This document shows positions 7,797 through 13,779 of a stretch of 16,711 nucleotides of DNA, one piece after another (positions within the stretch are counted from its first letter, which is position 1; every line of letters begins with the position of its first letter). The notes under the pieces are model-generated. The model was given only the letters and a program-made list of their open reading frames with translations, was not told where the DNA came from and searched no databases. The position numbers and the translations under genes were made by a program. Source of the stretch: Verrucomicrobiota bacterium (GTDB lineage Bacteria; Verrucomicrobiota; Verrucomicrobiia; Methylacidiphilales; Verrucolacustridaceae); assembly GCA_010028775.1 (NCBI GenBank), contig RHAF01000023.1, positions 1 through 16,711 of the forward strand. The letters are read 5' to 3'.

Positions 7797-8630
7797 TTAT
7801 CGTCTGGCGGCCCTGCGGGCCACGATCCAGACACCCTCCTCGCCGCGCGGTTCGAGAAAACGGGCCAATTTCCTGAGACCCACCCTTGAAATCCATTTTT
7901 CCACCTGACTCTTGGTGGGACGACGCGAGGCAAGGACGATCCGGGACCCCTGAGTGGTGATCCAGCGGGCCTCCACCCGTGCAAGGGCTACCTGGCGGGG
8001 ATCACGAAAGACCCCAAAGACCAATCGCCCCGGCGGGAGGCGCGGGCGAAACCGGAGGACGGCGGCTTCCAACCAGCGCCGAGTCGGAAGGTTGTCGTAT
8101 TGCCCCAATACCCTGCGGGCGCCGATCCGACCCTTTTGGCCCGGTGCCAGGTTGGCGCTAAAGAGGAGTAGATCGCCGCGGTTCATCCGGCGGGCAAGAC
8201 GGCGAAGGAGAGGAAGAGGATCGAGATTGGGCAGAACTCCGTAAAGAGTGAACACTCGTTTTGTGAAAGGCGGGAGATGGAGCGCGGGTAGGGAGTTGGA
8301 GAGGTCGATCTTCCGAAAAGTCTTTTTATGGGCTGGCAGGTGTCTGGAGGCTTGGCGGGCCAGGGACAGGTTTGTATCTGCGGCAAGAACGTAAGACGGT
8401 TTCGGCAGTTTGCCAAAAAGAAGGGATTCCTTGGTCCCGTCGGCGCATCCGAGGGCCACGAGGGAGTAGGGGGTGGTGAGAATCTTGCGAAGGATGGAAG
8501 CGGGGCGTAGGTAAAGCCTGCGGACCGATGGACGATGGCGAAAAGGGGAACAGTTGAGGTGAACTTGGCGCCAAAGGCGACCCAAGCCGGGATTGGAGTA
8601 GAGGGCAGACGCAGGTAGCTCCTGGGGCAT
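7797..8630 (-). CDS. Class I SAM-dependent methyltransferase, divergent EgtD-like
   Basis: Probable cytosolic methyltransferase of unknown substrate, 277 residues and strongly basic. A Rossmann motif I-like segment, VALGCADGTKE (58-68), is followed by an acidic strand end, ADTN (84-87, D85), and by the YGVLPNLDPLPLLRRLARRM segment (about 130-149). That segment resembles the G-N-F-x-P stretch of EgtD-type histidine methyltransferases (Methyltransf_33). A later GQYDN (176-180) also fits that family's layout. The N-terminal PEYY-like signature and the C-terminal GExIxTExSxKY segment that shape the histidine pocket in EgtD are not recognisable, so ergothioneine synthesis should not be assumed. 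No EgtB homologue is in the window. It lies between the cyclase and sigma factor genes on the same strand, with gaps of 109 and 143 bp, so an operon is not obvious. Confidence 0.6.
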   Translation of the reverse strand: MPQELPASALYSNPGLGRLWRQVHLNCSPFRHRPSVRRLYLRPASILRKILTTPYSLVALGCADGTKESLLFGKLPKPSYVLAADTNLSLARQASRHLPAHKKTFRKIDLSNSLPALHLPPFTKRVFTLYGVLPNLDPLPLLRRLARRMNRGDLLLFSANLAPGQKGRIGARRVLGQYDNLPTRRWLEAAVLRFRPRLPPGRLVFGVFRDPRQVALARVEARWITTQGSRIVLASRRPTKSQVEKWISRVGLRKLARFLEPRGEEGVWIVARRAARR

Positions 8631-8636
8631 GAGTTG

Positions 8637-8642
8637 AGTTTA
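8637..8642 (-). promoter_or_regulatory. Candidate -10 box for the EgtD-like gene, leaderless spacing
   Basis: On the minus strand TAAACT (4 of 6 to the consensus) lies exactly 6 nt before the ATG, with no Shine-Dalgarno sequence. I see no good -35 at 17 bp; the region just upstream is pyrimidine-rich. Confidence 0.35.
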
Positions 8643-8705
8643 ATGGAAAATGACAGGGATAGGTAGGATTCCGAGGGCTCGGGTGGTGATCCCGGGAAAA
8701 GATCC

Positions 8706-8746
8706 GCCGCCCGAACCATCCGCTGAGGGCGGGGGGTGCGGGCGGC
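8706..8746 (-). terminator. Candidate terminator downstream of the sigma factor gene
   Basis: Perfect 8-bp GC arms, GCCGCCCG (8706-8713) and CGGGCGGC (8739-8746), flank a 25-nt loop. Read on the minus strand, the stem starts 27 nt past the sigma gene stop and is followed by GGATCTTTTCC, a short T-run. The loop is longer than usual for an intrinsic terminator. Confidence 0.4.
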
Positions 8747-8773
8747 AGTATCGCCACCAAACTTTCTTGGGAC

Positions 8774-9700
8774 TTAAGCCAAACGGACTAGGCCGCCCCG
8801 ATTGACCAGCCGACGGAAATATTCGGGGAAGTTCTCCTCCTTGAGAAGGCGCCGGCGGAGCTTGTTCAGGGCCGAGTTCTGGATCTGGCGGATCCGCTCC
8901 CGGGTGACATGGAGTTTTTCGCCGACCTCTTCAAGGGTTTTTTCCTGCTGGTCCTCATCGAGGCCGAAGCGGAGACGGAGAATCTCCATCTCCCTGGCGC
9001 TGAGAATTTCCAGACTGCGGCTGACGGCCTCGCGGAAGTCAACCTTGGCGTGTTCTTCGGTTGGGTCGACGGCCTCCGGATCGGCCAAGAGGTCGACGAG
9101 AGTGCCATCGTCCCCGTCCTGGCCGATGGATACATCGAGAGAGACTGTACCGGCAGAGACCTCGCGTAGCTTGGTCACGCGACCGGTTTCAACCTGCAAC
9201 TCGTCGGCCAACTCCGCATCGGTGGGCTCGCGACCCAGTTCGTTGCCGAGGGCGGAGCTGACGCGGCGGAGCCGCTGAATCTTGTCCACCATGTGGACGG
9301 GCAGGCGGACGGTTTTACCCTGGTTAGCCAAGGCTCGGCGGATCGACTGCTTGATCCACCAGCAGGCATAGGTGCTGAACTTCACCCCGCGGCTGGGCTT
9401 GAAGCGGTCGACCGCCTTCATCAGGCCCAGGTTGCCTTCCGAGATCAGATCCAGGATCGGCAGGCCACAGTGGTTGTAGTCCGAGGCTATTTTAACCACG
9501 AGACGGAGGTTGGATTTGATCATCAACTCCCGGGCGTGGTTTTCGCCCTTGCGGACGCGCCGGGCGAGGCGGGTTTCTTCCGTGCGGTTGAGGAGGGGGG
9601 TTTCCCCGATGCCCTTCAGGTAGGACTGAAGGGCGGCGGGGAGATCCTTTTCGCGGGGGAGGACCCCCTGATTCCGGGTGGCTTCGGTTTTTGTTTTCAT
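8774..9700 (-). CDS. RNA polymerase sigma-70 factor, group 1/2 (RpoD/SigA-like, no region 1.1)
   Basis: Promoter-recognition subunit of RNA polymerase. The 308 residues hold region 1.2 (about 21-55), region 2 (about 58-128) with DLISEGNLGLMKAVDRF and the melting/-10 recognition helix FSTYACWWIKQSIRRALANQ, region 3 (about 137-210), and region 4 (about 225-287) with a helix-turn-helix TLEEVGEKLHVTRERIRQIQ that reads the -35 element. Conservation of region 2.4 and VRLPVHM is typical of primary or closely related group 2 factors. The acidic region 1.1 of classical RpoD is absent, and only about 20 residues precede region 1.2. It could be the principal sigma or a general-stress paralogue; the window cannot decide, so no symbol is given. 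It is divergent from the aldo/keto reductase gene. Confidence 0.93.
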   Translation of the reverse strand: MKTKTEATRNQGVLPREKDLPAALQSYLKGIGETPLLNRTEETRLARRVRKGENHARELMIKSNLRLVVKIASDYNHCGLPILDLISEGNLGLMKAVDRFKPSRGVKFSTYACWWIKQSIRRALANQGKTVRLPVHMVDKIQRLRRVSSALGNELGREPTDAELADELQVETGRVTKLREVSAGTVSLDVSIGQDGDDGTLVDLLADPEAVDPTEEHAKVDFREAVSRSLEILSAREMEILRLRFGLDEDQQEKTLEEVGEKLHVTRERIRQIQNSALNKLRRRLLKEENFPEYFRRLVNRGGLVRLA

Positions 9701-9806
9701 ACCATGTTAGACCGGCGGGGTGGGAGAACGTTCGGACTTTTTTTAGGGGGGTATTTTCCCTCTGAAAACAGGGTTTGGACCGTCAGGATGCGGGGAACAA
9801 GGAATC

Positions 9807-9832
9807 GCCCGTAAGCCCGTAACCGAGTTACG
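9807..9832. promoter_or_regulatory. Dyad and tandem 8-mer upstream of the aldo/keto reductase gene
   Basis: The 187-bp gap between the divergent sigma and reductase genes contains a tandem direct repeat of GCCCGTAA (9807-9814, 9815-9822). It runs into a perfect dyad CGTAAC-CGA-GTTACG (9818-9832) followed by TTTT. No plus-strand gene ends here, so an operator is more likely than a terminator. The target protein is unknown. Confidence 0.35.
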
Positions 9833-9887
9833 TTTTGATGAAATTTTCCCTGCTTGCCCGGTCGGGATGGGGAGGCAAAATCAAGTC

Positions 9888-10829
9888 ATGATCACACGTC
9901 GCGGGTTTTTGGGTCTGATTCCGGGAATCGGTTTGGCCAAGGGTTGGGCAGGAGCCATGGGTGGTGTCCCAACCCGCAAGTTTGGCCGGCACAACGAGCA
10001 GGTCAGTGTCCTTGGATTTGGTGGACACACCCCGCATGAGGCGGTGGAGCGGGGGGTGACTTTTTTTGACAACGCCTGGTGCTACCACAAGGGTCGGGGT
10101 GAGGAGTGGATGGGCCATGCCCTAAAGGGGATCCGGGACAAAGTTTTTCTGATGACCAAATGTTGCACCCATCAGAATCCGCTGCCGGAGGGCGGAAAAG
10201 AGGGGGCGATGAAGTTCCTGGAGACCTCCCTGAGGCGATTACAGACCGATCACGTCGATCTTTGGATGTTGCATGAGATGAAGCATATCGATGAGGTGAA
10301 GAAGTTTTACGGGCCCGGTGGGGCGGCCGAAGCCTTTGATCTGGCCAAAAAACAGGGGAAGGTTCGCTATCTGGGATTCACCGGACATAGCGATCCCATG
10401 GTGCACCTGAAAATGCTCGAGGGCGGCTATCCCTTTGATGCATCCCTCCAACCGGTATCCGCCTTGGGAACGCTGGATTCCCGCCGTTTTGAGACGGAGG
10501 TCATTCCGGCCCTTGCAGAAAAAAAGATCGCGGTCATTGGCATGAAGGGGTTCGGGGGAAGCAAGCGGTCCAGCGAGAAGGGTCTGATGACCGCAGAGAA
10601 GGTGTTGCGTTATTCCCTGAGTTATCCGGAGGTGTGCACGCACCTGATCGGGGTGGACCAGTTCCCTTATGTGGAACAGGCGGTGGTTGCCTCCTCGAAG
10701 ACCCCGATGACGCCAGACGAAAGAAAGGCCTTTGTCGCCTGGTGTGACCTGATGGGTGGGGCGGAATACGCGATGCACTGCCAACCGGGACACCGTGACG
10801 GCAGCTGTTGCGGCGGCGCGGTGGCCTGA
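9888..10829 (+). CDS. Tat-exported aldo/keto reductase
   Basis: NADPH-dependent oxidoreductase of the aldo/keto reductase superfamily, with a twin-arginine signal. ATG 9888 gives MITRRGFLGLIPG, a clean Tat motif (R4, R5) plus hydrophobic stretch, and GGAGG lies 12 nt upstream. An ATG at 9867 would put seven extra residues before the motif and is less likely. The mature barrel carries the tetrad D61 and Y66 (FFDNAWCYH), K91 (LMTKCC) and H129 (LWMLHEM). Later motifs include VRYLGFTGHSDP (159-170) and IGMKGFGGSK. The C-terminus is Cys-rich (C286, C298, C307, C308). Between LGFGG (42-46) and FFD only about 12 residues occur, where relatives I recall have about 25, so part of the first helix is missing. 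Physiological substrate unknown. Confidence 0.9.
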   Translation: MITRRGFLGLIPGIGLAKGWAGAMGGVPTRKFGRHNEQVSVLGFGGHTPHEAVERGVTFFDNAWCYHKGRGEEWMGHALKGIRDKVFLMTKCCTHQNPLPEGGKEGAMKFLETSLRRLQTDHVDLWMLHEMKHIDEVKKFYGPGGAAEAFDLAKKQGKVRYLGFTGHSDPMVHLKMLEGGYPFDASLQPVSALGTLDSRRFETEVIPALAEKKIAVIGMKGFGGSKRSSEKGLMTAEKVLRYSLSYPEVCTHLIGVDQFPYVEQAVVASSKTPMTPDERKAFVAWCDLMGGAEYAMHCQPGHRDGSCCGGAVA

Positions 10830-11166
10830 TCCCCGTTTGAAATTCCTTTTCCTGGTCCTGGGGTATGCGGTCTCCATGGCGGGATCCAACCTGCTTTTCA
10901 AGGTGGCCTCGGAAAAGGAGGGGGCCTCCTGGTGGATCTGGTTTTTGGCCGGCAACGTGGCTGGGTTCGGATGTCCGGTTCTCATCACCTATGCTTTGCG
11001 GGAGCAGAGTCCGCATCTGGTGTATGCCTTCACGCTCGGGGCCGGTTTTGTCCTGGTGCAACTGGCCGGATGGTGGTTTTTCCGTTCCCCCATTACCGGG
11101 ATGCAGTTGGGTGGCTTGGCCTTAACGGCGGCGGGTCTGGTGATGCTGCAACTAGGTCGGGCCTAA
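10795..11166 (+). CDS. Small four-helix DMT/SMR-like membrane protein
   Basis: Four hydrophobic helices (about residues 15-36, 45-66, 74-94, 100-121) in about 123 residues give the size and layout of the EmrE-like small multidrug resistance/DMT group. The last two helices have the family pattern (VYAFTLGAGF, then GGLALTAAGLVMLQL). The membrane-embedded Glu of EmrE helix 1 is not present; the aligned segment reads GYAVSMAGSN, so proton-coupled drug efflux of the EmrE type is doubtful. The start is uncertain. GTG 10795 overlaps the reductase gene by 35 bp, TTG 10837 would begin right at helix 1 (109 residues), and ATG 10756 overlaps more. None has a clear ribosome binding site, and the overlap suggests cotranscription with the reductase. 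Its stop overlaps the stop of the convergent EamA gene. Confidence 0.7.
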   Translation: MTAAVAAARWPDPRLKFLFLVLGYAVSMAGSNLLFKVASEKEGASWWIWFLAGNVAGFGCPVLITYALREQSPHLVYAFTLGAGFVLVQLAGWWFFRSPITGMQLGGLALTAAGLVMLQLGRA

Positions 11167-12059
11167 AGGGAGCCAACGACTAGGGCGACGGCGCCGAGCA
11201 GAAGCGCGGCCCCGGCGAGGCGCAGCACGAGAATCCGGCGGTCCATCGCAGCCGCGCCCCCTCCGGCTGCCCCCTCCAAAAGAACGGCCCAGAGCCCCCG
11301 GGTGGCGTAGACCACGTTGGTGGCGGTGGCATGTCCGAAGATGCCGATGACAAAAATGACCAGGGAGGTTTGAAAGCCAATCACTCCTGAACCCACGAGA
11401 ATGGGCCAACGGGAGGTGGAGGGTAGCATGGGAAGCCCGGGGCTTGCCTTGGAACGCATGGGAAAAAAAAGGAGTGGCGTGAGTAGGGCTAAAGTAGAAA
11501 ACATCACGGGCTGAAACCAAGTCACCCCCGTCAGTCGTGCGTACTTCTGGACGATGATATCCGTCATGGCGAAAAAGAGTGCGGCGGCAAGGGCCCAAAG
11601 AGTTGTCGCCGGATTGATTTTGTTCTCTTGGGTGTCTTTGAGGGGGTCAGCTCCGGGATTGAGGGAGAGCAGGGCTACGGCCACGCTGGTCAGGACGGCC
11701 CCTCCCATCAGACTTGGGGTGATTTTTTCGTCAAGGAACAGGACGGTCAGCAAGGCGACAAAGACGGTTTTTGTGCCGAGGATGGGGGTGGCGTGGGAGA
11801 GATCGCCCTTCGAAAGGGCTTGAATGGCGCAGAGGCGTCCGATGAAAAGGGAGGCTCCGGCGATGATGGCGGCGAGGAAGCCCTCCGGATGGGGTTGACC
11901 TGTGAAAAAGAGGATCAGCGGGGCGGACCATCCCGCCATGGCGAGATTGGAGAGGGCGGTGACCATCCGGGAACCGGCGCCCCTGCGAAGTCCGCATTTC
12001 AGTCCCCAGGATCCAACCGCGTACAGGAGCGATGCCAGAAGAGGTAGGGCGAGAGGCAC
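11163..12059 (-). CDS. EamA/DMT-family transporter
   Basis: Ten-helix inner-membrane metabolite or drug exporter of the drug/metabolite transporter superfamily, built of two EamA repeats (about residues 1-133 and 152-297) joined by a polar linker (about 134-150). The first repeat ends with the familiar LFLDEKIT turn (about 107-114) before its last helix. The frame stays open to 12266, but the extra N-terminal part would be hydrophilic, arginine/proline-rich, and antisense to nuoA. I therefore start at GTG 12059, which leads straight into helix 1 (VPLALPLLASLLYAVGSWGL) and has GGATGAGG upstream. Length 298 is usual for the family. The substrate cannot be inferred. It lies tail-to-tail with the small DMT-like protein. 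Confidence 0.85.
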   Translation of the reverse strand: MPLALPLLASLLYAVGSWGLKCGLRRGAGSRMVTALSNLAMAGWSAPLILFFTGQPHPEGFLAAIIAGASLFIGRLCAIQALSKGDLSHATPILGTKTVFVALLTVLFLDEKITPSLMGGAVLTSVAVALLSLNPGADPLKDTQENKINPATTLWALAAALFFAMTDIIVQKYARLTGVTWFQPVMFSTLALLTPLLFFPMRSKASPGLPMLPSTSRWPILVGSGVIGFQTSLVIFVIGIFGHATATNVVYATRGLWAVLLEGAAGGGAAAMDRRILVLRLAGAALLLGAVALVVGSL

Positions 12060-12103
12060 GGTGGAGGATGCCTCATCCGTGTCCCCAGGCCAAGTTTCGG
12101 CAG

Positions 12104-12117
12104 GGGGGCTTGCCCCC
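12104..12117. repeat. GC hairpin in the EamA-nuoA divergent gap
   Basis: GGGGGC-TT-GCCCCC forms six perfect GC pairs with a 2-nt centre, between the divergent starts. It lies 27 nt upstream of the nuoA GTG, so it would be in the 5' leader if nuoA is transcribed from within the gap. It could be a dispersed intergenic repeat; I see no second copy in this window. Confidence 0.3.
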
Positions 12118-12144
12118 GTCCCAGCGACTCGGTAGCAAGGAGGG

Positions 12145-12528
12145 GTGATCCGTGAATTCATCCCCATTCTTTTTTCCTTAGGCATGGCTTTGGCTGTGGC
12201 TTTGGGAGGGATCGGCATGGGGGTGGTTCTGGGGAAGGTGGGGCGTCGCAGCCGGGCAAAAGACATGGCTTACGAGTGCGGAAAGGATCCTGTCGGCTCC
12301 TCCTCGGCGCGGTTCTCGGTGAAGTTTTATCTCGTGGCGATGATTTTCATTCTATTCGATATCGAGGTCATCTTTATGTATCCGTGGGCGGTCAGTCTGG
12401 CGGGATTTCGGCAGAGCGGGTTGGGTTGGCAGATCTTCGGCCTGATGATGGCGTTTGTCCTGTTGGTCGAGGTGGGGCATCTCTACGCCTACAAAAAGGG
12501 CGTCTTCGATTGGAACCAACGGGGCTAA
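12145..12528 (+). CDS. nuoA: NADH-quinone oxidoreductase subunit A
   Basis: Membrane-arm subunit of respiratory complex I. At 127 residues with three transmembrane helices (about 5-30, 60-82, 95-117) it is full length. It has the diagnostic YECG (43-46), FSVKFYLVA and FDIEVIFMYPWAV, with D72 and E74 at the acidic positions of the conserved F-D-x-E stretch. The GTG start gives a complete first helix; the next in-frame ATG (12184) would cut it in half. A strong AAGGAGG (12137-12143) sits only one base before the GTG, which is unusually tight. The gene is alone: nuoB does not follow, and the next gene is on the other strand. The rest of complex I must be elsewhere in the genome. Confidence 0.93.
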   Translation: MIREFIPILFSLGMALAVALGGIGMGVVLGKVGRRSRAKDMAYECGKDPVGSSSARFSVKFYLVAMIFILFDIEVIFMYPWAVSLAGFRQSGLGWQIFGLMMAFVLLVEVGHLYAYKKGVFDWNQRG

Positions 12529-12546
12529 GCTCCCGAATCGCGGGGC

Positions 12547-13704
12547 TTAAGCCCGGGGAAGCGGGACCGAATCCTCCAGATCCGAGCCAAACGTCACCGG
12601 CTTTAAAAGCGAGGGTTGAAAATCCCTGGGCAAATTTTTGCCCTGAACAAGAACCTGGTGGGTTTTTCCAAAAAAGCCCGGGTGGGTGAGGTGCTGAAAG
12701 TTGCGGGACCATTTTTGCGGGAGGGGATCTGACCCGGTCAGCAGGGGCTGGGCGAGGCGAGTCCAAGCGGAGGAGAAGTCCGCCAGCCCGAGAGTTTCCA
12801 GGCCCTCCTTTTTTCCCTCTAGAATGAGATCGGTGTAGTTCACGTGGGAGGTCAGGTCCTGTTCGCCGGGATCCTGCAGGGGATCAGGGGTGCGCTGGTG
12901 TGACCGAAGGGAGACCAGGGTTCCGGCAGAGCGTGAAAGGTGGTAGAGCTCGGCGGCTGGCATCCCGTAGTCCAAGGTGAGGATGATTCCCCGACGGATA
13001 ATTTGACCGAGGGACCGGATCCAGGGACCGGCGTCCGGTCGAATTTCAGCTGTGAACCCATCCACCGAAGGAATATCCCAGCGTTTTACCTCGTCCATAA
13101 GATCAGCCGGGGCGGGTTGGGCGCTCCAGTGCAACTTTCCCTCCCGGACGTCAACCCACAGCTCGTGCCATTCGCCCTGGAGATGTCGGGCGAGGCGGAC
13201 GGGAAAGCTGTCGACCAACTCGCAGGAATAAAAAAAACAGGGCACATCACCCGGGGAAAAAGTTATGGATTGCCGGTGCCAACTGATTGGAAAAGTTTTC
13301 CTGTGCAAAGCCAGGGTGCTTTCTTGCTGTTCCACCAGCCGGGGGGACGGTTCGATGATGTGGAGATGAAGGGCGGACCGGAGGGCTGGGTATTGGGATG
13401 AGATGGAATCGAGAATGTCGCAGGCAAGCCAGCCGCGGTCTGCTCCCTGCTCGCCGAGGCAGACGGATGCAGGCCGTCCCAAGGCGGCATGCCATTCATC
13501 GGCTTGACTGGCCAGCAATTGACCCAGCACGGGTCCGGTTGTAACGGGTGTTAAAAAATCGCCCCGGGTTCCCGTGCGGCCACGGCCGGAGGAGTAATAG
13601 CCATGCTCCGGGTGATAGAGTGCGGTCTGCATGAAATGATCGAAGCGGACTGGGCCAAAATCGCCGATCCGGCGCTTCAGTTCCGCGGGGAGGGGGAGGG
13701 TCAA
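12547..13704 (-). CDS. MidA/NDUFAF7-family SAM-dependent methyltransferase
   Basis: Protein arginine methyltransferase-like enzyme of the COG1565 family (Methyltransf_28). The eukaryotic member NDUFAF7/MidA methylates a complex I subunit during assembly. Diagnostic features: GPVRFDHFM (17-25), LYHPEHGYYSSGRGR (about 28-42), GDF (48-50), and a SAM loop CLGEQGADRG (82-91), which replaces the usual E-F-G-A-G-x-G. A CELVDSFPV stretch and an ILTLDYGM strand further on also fit the family. The frame is open up to 13881, but that extension is antisense to the signal peptide of the divergent gene. The only plausible in-frame start in the gap is TTG 13704, giving 385 residues beginning just before the conserved region. 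It is convergent with nuoA, 18 bp apart; the stop codon lies inside the palindrome GGGCTTAAGCCC (12543-12554). Confidence 0.87.
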   Translation of the reverse strand: MTLPLPAELKRRIGDFGPVRFDHFMQTALYHPEHGYYSSGRGRTGTRGDFLTPVTTGPVLGQLLASQADEWHAALGRPASVCLGEQGADRGWLACDILDSISSQYPALRSALHLHIIEPSPRLVEQQESTLALHRKTFPISWHRQSITFSPGDVPCFFYSCELVDSFPVRLARHLQGEWHELWVDVREGKLHWSAQPAPADLMDEVKRWDIPSVDGFTAEIRPDAGPWIRSLGQIIRRGIILTLDYGMPAAELYHLSRSAGTLVSLRSHQRTPDPLQDPGEQDLTSHVNYTDLILEGKKEGLETLGLADFSSAWTRLAQPLLTGSDPLPQKWSRNFQHLTHPGFFGKTHQVLVQGKNLPRDFQPSLLKPVTFGSDLEDSVPLPRA

Positions 13705-13744
13705 GATCCACGCATGATATTCGAGGCTGGTCGGGGGGGGAAGA

Positions 13745-13772
13745 TTGACGCACGAGTCCGGTGAATTATCTT
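13745..13772 (+). promoter_or_regulatory. Candidate promoter for the secreted protein gene, leaderless spacing
   Basis: TTGACG (5 of 6 to the -35 consensus, 13745-13750), a 16-nt spacer, then TATCTT (4 of 6, 13767-13772). The ATG follows 7 nt later, so transcription would begin at or next to the start codon. No Shine-Dalgarno sequence lies between. This is the best two-part promoter match in the window. Confidence 0.5.
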
Positions 13773-13779
13773 CACCCCC

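Noticed and set aside
12060..12266. N-terminal extension of the EamA transporter up to the ATG at 12266
   Set aside because: It would overlap nuoA by 122 bp and add a hydrophilic Arg/Pro-rich segment unlike the family. GTG 12059 leads directly into helix 1.
12543..12554. Perfect palindrome GGGCTTAAGCCC across the midA stop codon
   Set aside because: There is no loop and no T-run. A 12-bp palindrome with six GC pairs is not rare enough on its own in this composition to call functional.
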